64,000 nt of DNA from CAVWCQ01 sp963753545 (GTDB lineage: Bacteria; Chloroflexota; Anaerolineae; Aggregatilineales; Aggregatilineaceae). Under the pieces are notes generated by a model. The model did no database searches and was not told where the DNA came from. It saw only the letters and a list, made by a program, of their open reading frames with translations. The translations under genes and the position numbers were made by a program. This document shows, in pieces, positions 41,562-49,351 of the stretch. Positions within the stretch are counted from its first letter, which is position 1; the number at the start of each line of letters is the position of its first letter. The stretch lies in assembly GCA_963753545.1 (NCBI GenBank), contig CAVWCQ010000008.1:2108001-2172000 (forward strand). The letters run 5' to 3'.

Positions 41562-42026
41562 CTAAAAGAGTCCGGCAAAGGCAAGGATGGTCGCGGCGGT
41601 AGCCAGAAGGCCGATGACAAGCAGCAGGCGGCGAAAAGAAGGCCGGTAAGCTGGTAACTCCAGCGCTTCAATGTTCGCATTCCCGCTGGCGTCTACCGTT
41701 ATTTGCAGCGCATTCGTCTTCGTGTGGTGCATGGGTTTGATCAGCGCTGTAACTTCGCAGAGGTTCGCTTGATAGGCGATCTCAGCCAGATAATAGTGTC
41801 TGTAGGTGCGGGCAATGGCAATGGCCTGCTGTTCCTGCTCGGCGCGGGACAGCGTCACACCGGGCCCACTGGTTTCAAAGGTCACAGTGACAGATGGGGC
41901 CGCAGGACGGGCATGGTTAGCATAGGTTGATTTATTGCGGCGAATTTGCGGATCGTGCAGCAGTCGTTCACGCGCCGAGAGAGCAGCAGACGGCTGGTCC
42001 TTTGTGATTTGCCGAGTCGTAATCAT
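41562..42026 (-). CDS. Hypothetical C-terminally membrane-anchored protein
   Basis: A 154-residue protein. Residues 40-125 form a mixed domain (VTVTFETSGPGVTLSRAEQEQQAIAIARTYRHYYLAEIAYQANLCEV ... LQITVDASGNANIEALELP), and the C-terminus is one membrane span (FRRLLLVIGLLATAATILAFAGLF). The topology is tail-anchored, as in the next gene downstream. The ribosome-binding site is weak (GGGGGG far upstream). It is the first gene of a two-gene unit. No family is recognised. Confidence 0.7.
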   Translation of the reverse strand: MITTRQITKDQPSAALSARERLLHDPQIRRNKSTYANHARPAAPSVTVTFETSGPGVTLSRAEQEQQAIAIARTYRHYYLAEIAYQANLCEVTALIKPMHHTKTNALQITVDASGNANIEALELPAYRPSFRRLLLVIGLLATAATILAFAGLF

Positions 42027-42410
42027 AAGCGTTATTAAATTCCCCCCAAAGAAATACCAGCCGTACTAGTCCTCAAGCGCCAGACGTGGGTACAATTAAT
42101 CTGCTTTTTAGGACCTGGCTGAATCCACCCCGTTGTTTGTGCGACACAGCCTATTTTTTATAACTCGGAGATGACTTTCTAACTATTATCAAACAATATG
42201 TTCTGATTGTCAACAATACTTTATTCTTTACCTATCAAGCCTCATTCTAGCGTGTCATTTATTAATTAACAGATAAAATAGTCGTAAAACATAAAAAGTA
42301 ATCAGAATTGACTTGTTGAAGTAAAACCATTATGTCCCTTTTTTATTCCTGGACAAACGCTCATTCATAATGAATTTTTCATAGCTGTGATCAGAAAGGA
42401 TGAAAAAAAC
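42027..42410. other. AT-rich divergent intergenic region
   Basis: This 384-bp stretch without a gene is clearly more AT-rich than its flanks. It contains a possible plus-strand promoter (42308-42336) and a 13-bp palindrome ATTCATAATGAAT near 42363-42375 that could be an operator. Nothing else is recognised. Confidence 0.5.
42308..42336 (+). promoter_or_regulatory. Possible promoter of the yjbQ gene
   Basis: TTGACT at 42308-42313 and TATGTC at 42331-42336 are 17 bases apart. The -35 is good and the -10 weak. Confidence 0.4.
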
Positions 42411-42809
42411 ATGGAACGACTCAGCGTGGCGACGCACAACACGACCGAACTGATTGATATCACGGGACTTGTGCAGAGCGCGATCCAGAAAATGGGGTGG
42501 ACGGATGGCGTGCTCTACGCTTTTTGCCCCCACACGACTGCCGGACTGACTCTCAATGAAAACTGGGATCCTGATGTGAAGCGTGATATGCTGCTCAGCG
42601 TGGACGATCACATCGTCCCGGCTGACGCACGGCACCGGCACAGCGAGGGGAATTCGCCCGCGCATATCAAGGCATCGCTGTTTGGGGTGAATACGCTGAT
42701 CTTTGTGGAAGACGGCAAGCTGATCCTGGGCCAGTGGCAGGGTTTGTATCTGGCTGAATTTGACGGCCCACGCAGCCGGCAAGTCTGGCTGAAATTTTTG
42801 GGCGCTTGA
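42411..42809 (+). CDS. yjbQ: YjbQ/UPF0047 family protein
   Basis: A 132-residue cytoplasmic protein of the UPF0047 family, some members of which show weak thiamine-phosphate synthase activity; the true substrate is uncertain. Conserved features are the CPHTTAGLTLNENWDPDVKRDM metal-site region, the HSEGNSPAHIKASLFG segment with His and Asn ligands, and ILGQWQGLYLAEFDGPRSRQVW at the end. Length is normal. AAAGGA lies upstream of the ATG at 42411. The next gene begins with a ribosome-binding site just past its stop. Confidence 0.92.
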   Translation: MERLSVATHNTTELIDITGLVQSAIQKMGWTDGVLYAFCPHTTAGLTLNENWDPDVKRDMLLSVDDHIVPADARHRHSEGNSPAHIKASLFGVNTLIFVEDGKLILGQWQGLYLAEFDGPRSRQVWLKFLGA

Positions 42810-42832
42810 TCGTTATCACAGGAGGAAAAGGG

Positions 42833-43573
42833 TTGCACCTGTTATTGATCCGGCATGGGCAGAGTTTTGTGAACCTGGAAGACTGGACAGAAGGGTACAT
42901 CGATGCAGGGCTGACGCCGCTCGGACAGCAGCAGGCAGCACGTCTCGCAGAGTGGGTTCACGAAAATCTGAAGATAAACGTGTTGTACAGCAGCACGATG
43001 GCGCGGACGCTGGAAACCGCGTCTTACCTGGAGGAGGCGACCGGATTAAAGGCCGTTCCTGATCACCGCTTGCGCGAGTTTGGGAACTGTTACGCGGATG
43101 GCAGCCCCGTGCCGCCAGACAAGATGCCTGTTATTTACCCGGAGTTTTGGGGCACCGAACGGCCTTATTCGCCTATTTGTCCAGGCGGGGAAAGCTGGCT
43201 GCTGTTCCGGGCGCGGGTGGGCTCGTTTCTGAACGATATCATCACCCGGCATGCCGCGCCGGAGTCGCAGGAGATTGTCGCAGTGATGTGTCACGGCGGT
43301 GTGATCGATGCCTCATTTGATACGATCTTTGACGTAGGCCCGCACCGCAGCGCGGAGATCTGGTCGCACAACACCGGGATCGTTCATTTTGAATATTTTC
43401 CGCAGTCCACGCGGGAAAAGTGGCGGCTGCACGCGCATGGGCTGGTCCATCACCTGATGAACGGGGGCGGCGAATGGCTGGGATCGGAGCCGATGCTGCG
43501 CAAGGCCGGGCGCAACGCGATCCTGGAATCGACGGAGCCGCCGGAGGACATCGGCCCCATCGTGACTGAGTGA
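42833..43573 (+). CDS. Histidine phosphatase family protein
   Basis: A 246-residue phosphoglycerate-mutase-like phosphatase. The RHG motif (LLLIRHGQSFVN) at the N-terminus supplies the phosphorylated His. YSSTMARTLETASYLEEATGL, the REFGNCYADG acid region and MCHGGVIDASFD complete the active site. The substrate cannot be told from sequence. I choose TTG at 42833 because AGGAGG lies 8 bases upstream; an in-frame TTG at 42806 overlaps the yjbQ stop but has no site. It is probably cotranscribed with yjbQ. The C-terminal 60 residues are an extension beyond the core fold. Confidence 0.85.
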   Translation: MHLLLIRHGQSFVNLEDWTEGYIDAGLTPLGQQQAARLAEWVHENLKINVLYSSTMARTLETASYLEEATGLKAVPDHRLREFGNCYADGSPVPPDKMPVIYPEFWGTERPYSPICPGGESWLLFRARVGSFLNDIITRHAAPESQEIVAVMCHGGVIDASFDTIFDVGPHRSAEIWSHNTGIVHFEYFPQSTREKWRLHAHGLVHHLMNGGGEWLGSEPMLRKAGRNAILESTEPPEDIGPIVTE

Positions 43574-43680
43574 GAGAAGCCATTCGCGCTCCCATTCAGG
43601 ACCGTACACGCAAAATAATGGAATAGCAGGATGGTTTTGGGGTATAAAGGGGATCTCCCCTGGGAACATCAAATAAAATC

Positions 43681-44370
43681 ATGGGCGCGAAAATTCTGAT
43701 TGTAGACGACGAGCCGCCGATCATCGATGTGCTGGCCTATAACCTGAAGCGGGAGAATTATCAGGTGGTGATTGCCCGCGACGGCGAAGAAGCTTTGATC
43801 CAGGCCCGGCAGGAACAGCCCGATCTGATCATCCTTGATCTGCTGCTGCCGCGCGTCGATGGGTTGGAGGTTTGCCGGACGCTGCGCCGCGAACGCGATG
43901 TGCCGATTATCATGCTCACGGCGCGCGACGAGGAGATTGACCGCGTGGTGGGGCTAGAATTAGGCGCGGATGACTATGTCGTCAAGCCGTTCAGCGTGCG
44001 TGAACTGATGGCGCGCGTCAAAAACGTGCTGCGGCGGACAACTCAGAATGGCGCTCCTGCTGGCCCGACAGATGCGATTCGTATTGGGGCGCTGAGTATC
44101 GATCTGGCGCGGCGCGAGGCGTCCATCGGATCGGCGGCGGTCAAACTCACGCTGTTGGAATTCGAGATTCTGGCGCTGCTGGCCCGGCATGCGGGTCAGG
44201 TTTTCAGCCGCGAGCAGATTCTGGAACAGGTGTGGGGTTATGACTACCTGGGCGATCTGCGCGTGGTGGATGCGGTGATCAAACGGCTGCGGGCCAAGCT
44301 GCGCGCGGCAGAACCGGACGGCGACTGGATCGAGACGGTGCGGGGGATCGGGTATAAGCTGAGTTCCTGA
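43681..44370 (+). CDS. OmpR/PhoB-type response regulator
   Basis: A 229-residue DNA-binding response regulator. The REC domain has IVDDEP, the phosphoacceptor in LIILDLLLPRVDG, MLTARDEE and YVVKPFS. The C-terminal winged helix (AIRIGALSIDLARREASIGS ... LTLLEFEILALLARHAGQVFSREQILEQVWGYDYLGDLRVVDAVIKRLRAKL) is of the PhoB class. It is followed by a PhoR-like kinase, together resembling a phosphate or cell-wall sensing two-component system. The ribosome-binding site before ATG 43681 is weak. A purine-rich repeat lies between the two genes. Confidence 0.95.
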   Translation: MGAKILIVDDEPPIIDVLAYNLKRENYQVVIARDGEEALIQARQEQPDLIILDLLLPRVDGLEVCRTLRRERDVPIIMLTARDEEIDRVVGLELGADDYVVKPFSVRELMARVKNVLRRTTQNGAPAGPTDAIRIGALSIDLARREASIGSAAVKLTLLEFEILALLARHAGQVFSREQILEQVWGYDYLGDLRVVDAVIKRLRAKLRAAEPDGDWIETVRGIGYKLSS

Positions 44371-44385
44371 AAAGCAAAAAACGAT

Positions 44386-44431
44386 CTCACCGCAAAGTTC
44401 GCAAAGAGCGCAAAAAATAAAGAGAGAAAAA
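44386..44431 (+). repeat. Interspersed CACCGCAAAG-type repeat
   Basis: TCACCGCAAAGTTCGCAAAG-AGCGCAAAA followed by a purine-rich tail. A related copy (TTCACCGCGGAGGACGCAGA-GAGCGCGGAG with a similar purine tail) lies at 62611-62668. It sits in the gap between regulator and kinase and contains the kinase's ribosome-binding region. Confidence 0.55.
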
Positions 44432-44445
44432 AAGGTAAGGCGGCT

Positions 44446-45943
44446 ATGTTTACGAGCATCCGCATGCGGTTGGTGTTCAGCTATCTGGCGGTGATCATCC
44501 TGGCGATGGGGCTGTCGGGCTTGCTGCTGCTCTCGTTTGTGCAGCGCTATTTTATGCAGGCGGCGGAAGACAGCCTGATCGCCCAGGCGCGGATCACGGC
44601 CCAGGCGTTGATCCCCCAGGTGCGCGTGGGCGGCCCGGAGGTGGACGCGGCGACGGCTCCCTACAATGCCGTTCAGCAGCAGCAGTTGAGCAACCTGTAC
44701 GTGCAAGCCGAAAATGTTGGTGTACCACCCGCGCCCCAAACCGATCTGTCCTACCTCAGTAACGCTTCCTTACAGCTTGGATCGCAGCTCACGACGCGGA
44801 TTCGCATCCTGGACACAGCGGGAACGGTCCTGCTGGATTCGTGGCAGCAGCAAACCGGAACGAGCCTGATCGATGAGTCCCTGGTGGCGCGGGCCATGCA
44901 GGGTGACTATGCCAGCCGCACGACTGAGCACAGCATGGGTGTGGCGCTGCCGATGGAGGTCGATGGGCAGACGGTGGGCTATGTCGTGGTCAGCCAGCCG
45001 CTGGACGACGTGAGCGCCGTGCTGGTCGATCTGCGCAAGCGGTGGATTCTCTCAACCGGGATCGGGGCGCTGCTGGCAGGGGCGGCGGCGCTGCTGCTCT
45101 CATTGGCGATCACGCGCCCGGTGCGGCGCTTGACGGCGGCAGCGGAGGCTGTTGCTCAGGGCCAGTTCGACCAGCCGATCCCCGTCCAATCCCGCGATGA
45201 ACTGGGCAAACTGAGCCGAACATTTAACGAGATGGTCGCCCGCTTGCAATCGGCGCGGCAGATGCAGACGAATTTCGTGGCGAACGTCTCCCACGAACTG
45301 CGCACGCCGCTCACTTCGATCAAAGGCACGGTGGAGACGCTGCGCGCCGGGGCCGTCGATGATATTGAGGTGCGGGACAGCTTCCTGAAAACGGTGGAAG
45401 CGGAAACGGATCGCCTGATCCGGCTGGTCAACGATCTGCTGATCCTGTCGCGGGTCGATTCGGCGGCGCTGAATTTGCGCCTGGAACGGGTGAACATCCT
45501 CGAACTGGCCCAGAACATGGCGCGGCGGTTCGCTCCCCTGGCGGCGGCGAAACATCTACGGGTGCAGATTGAGCCGGGGCAGGGGACGTCTGGCGGCGTG
45601 GGCTGATCCGGATCGGACTTCACAGGTGCTGGTCAATCTGCTCGACAATGCCGTGCAATATTCGCAGCCGGGCGGAGTTGTGACGGTTAGCGCCGGGACC
45701 GGGCCAGACGGCATGATCGTTGTGCGGGTGCGTGACGAGGGGATTGGCATTGCGGCGGCGGATTTGCCGTTCATCGGGCAGCGGTTCTACCGGGCGGATA
45801 AGGCGCGCAGCCGGGCACAGGGCGGCAGCGGCCTCGGATTGGCGATTGCCGGGGCGCTGGTCCAGGCGCACGGCGGGCGGTTGTGGATCGACAGCCAGGA
45901 AGGGGTCGGGACAACGGTCAGTTTCACCCTGCCCGTGCCGTGA
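44446..45943 (+). pseudogene. PhoR-like sensor histidine kinase, one frameshift
   Basis: A membrane kinase with two spans (about 8-32 and 195-220), an extracytoplasmic sensor, a HAMP domain (ITRPVRRLTAAAEAVAQGQFDQPIPV), a HisKA with phosphorylated His in VSHELRTPLTSIKG, and a HATPase with DNAVQYS, DEGIGIAAADLP and GSGLGLAIAGALV. The first frame stops at 45606 after EPGQGTSGGVG; near 45590 (G-rich run) the second frame takes over (LAAWADPDRTSQVLVNLLDNAV) to 45943. The joined length of about 498 residues is normal. GAAAAAAAGG precedes the ATG. It is the partner of the upstream PhoB-like regulator. Its 3' end is repeated twice downstream. Confidence 0.88.
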
Positions 45944-45974
45944 TAAAATAGGGAAAAAGGATGGAGATACGATA

Positions 45975-46247
45975 ATGGCTGCTAGAACAATTACACTGCC
46001 GTCCGATCTTGTAGAGCGCCTTGAGACTTTAGCGAGAGAACAGGGCCGGCCTCTAGATGATGTGCTGAGAGATTTGTTGGAACACTACGCCGATAACAAT
46101 TGGGCGTTGACTATTGCTAAGGCGATGGAAGAAGCGGATATCGACTGGAAAGATGATCCCGATCTTTCGACGCGCAGCCGAGAGAACTTTGAGCAGCACA
46201 GCTATGAGAAGTGGAAGCGCACACAGGATTCGGGCGAAGATGACTGA
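45975..46247 (+). CDS. Antitoxin-like ribbon-helix-helix protein of a VapBC-type pair
   Basis: A 90-residue protein. The N-terminal MAARTITLPSDLVERLETLAREQGRPLDDVLRDLLEHY is a ribbon-helix-helix DNA-binding motif, and the acidic, Trp-containing tail (MEEADIDWKDDPDLST) is the usual toxin-wrapping region. GGAG lies 8 bases before the ATG. The stop overlaps the next gene by 8 bases, the standard arrangement of type II toxin-antitoxin pairs. It begins 31 bases after the kinase stop. Confidence 0.8.
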   Translation: MAARTITLPSDLVERLETLAREQGRPLDDVLRDLLEHYADNNWALTIAKAMEEADIDWKDDPDLSTRSRENFEQHSYEKWKRTQDSGEDD

Positions 46248-46656
46248 TGTGCTGCTTGATGCAAGTTTCCTGGTCGCTCTTGGATACCCGCGTGATCGTA
46301 ATCATGCTCACGCAACGCAGTTTGCTGCAAAACGTGGTACGAGACTATTGCTCCCTGAAGTTGTGCTGCCAGAAATGATGTACAACCTACGGAGAGTAGG
46401 TGGAACACGGGCTGCGCTACAATTTGGGGAAGTACTTGCTGCTCAAGCGCTTCCATTCGTATCCCTAACTATGCCTGATTTTGCTCGTGCTATGGAAGTA
46501 ATGCGGATCTATCGTGATGCTGATCTTGATTTGGTGGATTGCTGCATTACTGCGCTTGCGGAACGGTTGAACATTACCCGCATCTGTACTTTTGATCGGC
46601 GCGATTTTTCTATGATCCGCCCCAAGCATACTGATTATTTTGAGTTGCTGCCGTAG
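46240..46656 (+). CDS. PIN-domain toxin (VapC-like ribonuclease)
   Basis: A 138-residue PIN-domain protein. Acidic residues expected for the Mg-dependent ribonuclease site are in LLDASFLVAL (first Asp), LPEVVLPEMMYNL (Glu), DADLDLVDCCITALAE (Asp) and TFDRRDFSMI (Asp). Length fits VapC toxins, which cleave tRNA or rRNA until neutralised by the cognate antitoxin. Its ATG lies inside the end of the antitoxin gene, so both are translationally coupled. The codon third positions are less GC-rich than in the neighbouring kinase gene, suggesting acquisition. Confidence 0.85.
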   Translation: MTDVLLDASFLVALGYPRDRNHAHATQFAAKRGTRLLLPEVVLPEMMYNLRRVGGTRAALQFGEVLAAQALPFVSLTMPDFARAMEVMRIYRDADLDLVDCCITALAERLNITRICTFDRRDFSMIRPKHTDYFELLP

Positions 46657-46663
46657 TCAGACG

Positions 46664-46704
46664 GGAGTAGGGACAACGGTCAGCTTCACCCTGTCTACGA
46701 CGTG
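46664..46704 (+). repeat. Copy of the kinase 3' end (short)
   Basis: It encodes GVGTTVSFTLSTT and a stop, matching the last codons of the kinase gene (GVGTTVSFTLPVP, stop). The shared core is GGGACAACGGTCAG and TTCACCCTG. It lies directly after the toxin gene. Confidence 0.75.
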
Positions 46705-46712
46705 AGAGGCAC

Positions 46713-46973
46713 ATGATGAACCCTCTAGGGATTTTGTATGGTATCGTCGTTGGCGCAATCCTATTCCTGCTCATTGTTCAGCGCAACAAGATATTTCTTA
46801 ACCAACGTTTTCAAACATACAGGGTAGACTTCTTTTGGCTTATGGCTTCGATGGTCCTGATCGTGCTTTTATCCAAATTGATCTGGCAGCCTATTGCATG
46901 CCTAACCATCCCGCTATTCTTGTTTGGTGGATGGTACATTTTTTACGACGCATTCTTAAGAAAAAAACCCTGA
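46713..46973 (+). CDS. Small membrane protein (86 aa)
   Basis: An 86-residue protein with three hydrophobic segments (LGILYGIVVGAILFLLIV, FFWLMASMVLIVLLSKLIW, IACLTIPLFLFGGWYIFY) and a basic tail (FLRKKP). AGAGG lies before the tandem ATGs at 46713 and 46716. It sits between two copies of the kinase 3' end. No family is recognised. Base composition is lower in GC than the flanking signalling genes. Confidence 0.65.
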   Translation: MMNPLGILYGIVVGAILFLLIVQRNKIFLNQRFQTYRVDFFWLMASMVLIVLLSKLIWQPIACLTIPLFLFGGWYIFYDAFLRKKP

Positions 46974-47035
46974 AACTCGGATTTACTGCCCCTCGCCCAC
47001 TTGATTGGAGAGCGGCGCGATGAAATCGGGGGTGA

Positions 47036-47147
47036 GGTGATGGATTAGGGCTGGCGATTGCCGGGGCGCTGGTTCAGGCGCACGGCGGGCGCTTATGGAT
47101 CGACAGCCAGGAGGGGGCCGGGACAACGGTTAGTTTCACCTTGCCAG
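47036..47147 (+). repeat. Copy of the kinase 3' end (long)
   Basis: Translated in frame this stretch gives GLGLAIAGALVQAHGG, RLWIDSQEGAGTTVSFTLP, nearly identical to the last 37 residues of the kinase at 44446-45943 including the G2 nucleotide-binding box. No upstream kinase sequence is attached, so it is a gene fragment. Confidence 0.85.
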
Positions 47148-47248
47148 ACGCTATGAGAGGTAGTGGATTACAGATGGTCTATCTTATAATGATTAGAAGA
47201 AACAATTTCGTCGACTTTAGGTTTCAGCAAAAACAATGTCAATAGCGC

Positions 47249-47434
47249 TTATAGCAAAGCTTCCATATATCGTAGGGTTATCCACTGATTTAGCTCTTCT
47301 GGGGAACATTGGCTCAAGTCGAGCCATTGATGAAATTCTTGTTCAGTTGATGGAAACAGTGATACAAAGAATGTCCCATCGGACAGACCGTGGATTCGCC
47401 CTAAGGCCATTTGTTCCCGCTCCACAATAGTCAT
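47249..47434 (-). CDS. Hypothetical 61-residue protein
   Basis: An ORF with protein-like composition (REQMALGRIHGLSDGTFFV, STEQEFHQWLDLSQCSPEEL, NQWITLRYMEALL). There is only a weak ribosome-binding site. It lies alone in an AT-rich region downstream of the kinase fragment and may be a truncated remnant. No family is recognised. Confidence 0.35.
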   Translation of the reverse strand: MTIVEREQMALGRIHGLSDGTFFVSLFPSTEQEFHQWLDLSQCSPEELNQWITLRYMEALL

Positions 47435-48017
47435 AACCTAATCTATCAAGTGTGGCTACGAAAAATGGCTCGTAATAGTTTCATAACTATAATCACTGCC
47501 ATAAATTCTCGTCTCGGAGCTTTTAATACAGTGAGGATAAGCCTCGTCAACATGCAAACCGTTGTTACATCGGTAGTCTCGACTTCTGAGAGGTCAGAGA
47601 CTTCCTCTAAAAGTCCATTATAACGTAACTGTGACCGCTATTTATACTGCGCCGTAATTCCAGGACTATCACTTTACGTTCAATTTGGTCCCACTCCATA
47701 AGTACAATAAAAAAAAGACATATCCAAAGCGATACGAAAATACATCCCTGAAGGTTTTTTTTCTTCATAACAGGAATTCGCCTAGGGTTAGAAACTTCGC
47801 TTTAGGATGGATATAACTCATTTAGATAGCCGAAATCCGCACAATATGACTGTTGTTTCACCCCCTTCAATCACAAAATTCGCAAAGATGATGAACTCAT
47901 GGTGGCATTATTTAACGCTAGACTGTGCCCCGAATATCCCCCCAATATCACGGAAATGTCATAAAAGTCCCCTACAATGAGACAAATGGCTTCCACTGAT
48001 ACCAAGGAGTTTGAACA
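47435..48017. other. AT-rich intergenic region
   Basis: About 580 bases without a credible gene, markedly AT-rich compared with flanking coding sequence. Together with the small ORF before it, it looks like a recent insertion or eroded accessory DNA. A TACAAT near 47973 and AAGGAG at 48004 serve the next gene. Confidence 0.5.
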
Positions 48018-49240
48018 ATGCTGTCGAAAAAATGGGGACTATTGGCGCTGATCATCGTGTCGCTGCTTCTGGCGGGGCTGGTGCTGGTCAATTCGCAAAT
48101 ACACGCGGCGAAAGCGGCGGGCGGTGGTATTTTTTACGAGAGCAGGCCGGATGAGGTTGCCCTCTATCTGAGCGATATTTCCTTCGTGCGTGATACGGTG
48201 ACACTGCCGGGCGGGCAGGATGTGCAGGTGCTGCTGCCGCCGGGAACCTATGCCAATACGCTCATGCTGACCGAAAACGGGCAGCGCGTCCAGCAGTATC
48301 GCATCTCAGGACAGTCGGCGGAGCAGTATTACTCTGCATCCCCGTACAGCAGCGTGATGTCCAGTTACGGCGGAATGGCCTATATTGTCCGCTGGGATCC
48401 AATTGACCGAGATGCTGAGTCGCGCGAGATCACCCTGGAATATCTGATGTCCGGCGGCAGTTGGGCGGCGGTATACGATATGACGATCCTCGATGACGAG
48501 AATGTGCGGCTGGCGTTTTTGGCGGAGATTACAACTCGGCGCTGATCCTGGACGAGGCGACGGTTTATCTGGTGGCGGGGCGGGTGGATATCAGCCAGCA
48601 GGTGGATCAGGTCAGCCAGGTGACGATGAACCAGTTCGCGGTGGGCTACGAAACGAATCAATCGGTTAATCTTCCCGCAATCAACCCCGGAGCCGTCAAT
48701 CTTCAGTACGTCTACCCGATGGGCACGATCACGGCGGAGCCGGGCGATACGATCTTTGCCAGCCTGTACGACGGCCAACTCACGGCGCGGCGGCTGGTGG
48801 TGTGGAACGCTTCAACGGCGCAGGAAACCGATGTGATCTACAAGGTGATGAACACCTCGGAGGTTCCATTTACGGAAGGGATGGTTCGTATCTACCAGGA
48901 TAATCTGTTCCGGGGCAGCGACTTTATCGAGACGACGCCGATCAGCAGCGAAGGCAGTGTGACCGTTGGCAGCCTGCCGGATGTGCGTGTGCGCCGGACT
49001 GCTACCCAGGAATATATATCGCCGGATGATCATTACCAGAATTCGGTCACGCTGGAAATGACCAATCACGGCACGGAAACGGTCAGTCTGATGGTGCTGG
49101 ATGCCAGAGTAGACGGCGCGTGGAGCTTCACCTATTCGCAGCAGCCGGAAAATGATGAGGATAATCTGCTGCGCTGGAACGTGAATATTGAGCCGGGACA
49201 GACGGTGACGATCACGTACCAATATCTGACGGAGTACTAG
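48018..49240 (+). pseudogene. Secreted DUF4139-like protein, one frameshift
   Basis: Start ATG 48018 with AAGGAG upstream. A membrane anchor or signal peptide (LLALIIVSLLLAGLVLVNSQ) is followed by a beta-rich region. At about 48530 one T is missing: AEITTRR* becomes AEIYNSALILDEATVYLVAGRVDISQ when ATT is read ATTT, and the sense continues in that frame to 49240 (WNASTAQETDVIYKVMNTSEVPFTEGMVRIYQDNLFRGSD and a final ITYQYLTEY). The pattern W-x-x-x-Y-D-M then ALILDEATVYLVAG and the closing segment fit DUF4139, a beta domain of exported proteins of unknown role. The joined protein is about 407 residues. Confidence 0.75.
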
Positions 49241-49313
49241 GAGCCTTAAAGACGGGCGCAGCGGCTTAGCTTCCGCACGCAAAGCAGCGCCCTACAATAC
49301 ACTGGATAGGGAG

Positions 49314-49339
49314 GGCGACTCGGTGAGCGAGTCGCCTTT
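49314..49339 (+). terminator. Terminator between convergent genes
   Basis: The perfect 8-bp stem GGCGACTC/GAGTCGCC (49314-49336) is followed by TTTCTG on the plus strand. It may serve both the DUF4139-like gene and the convergent kinase gene. Confidence 0.6.
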
Positions 49340-49351
49340 CTGTATGAGGGC

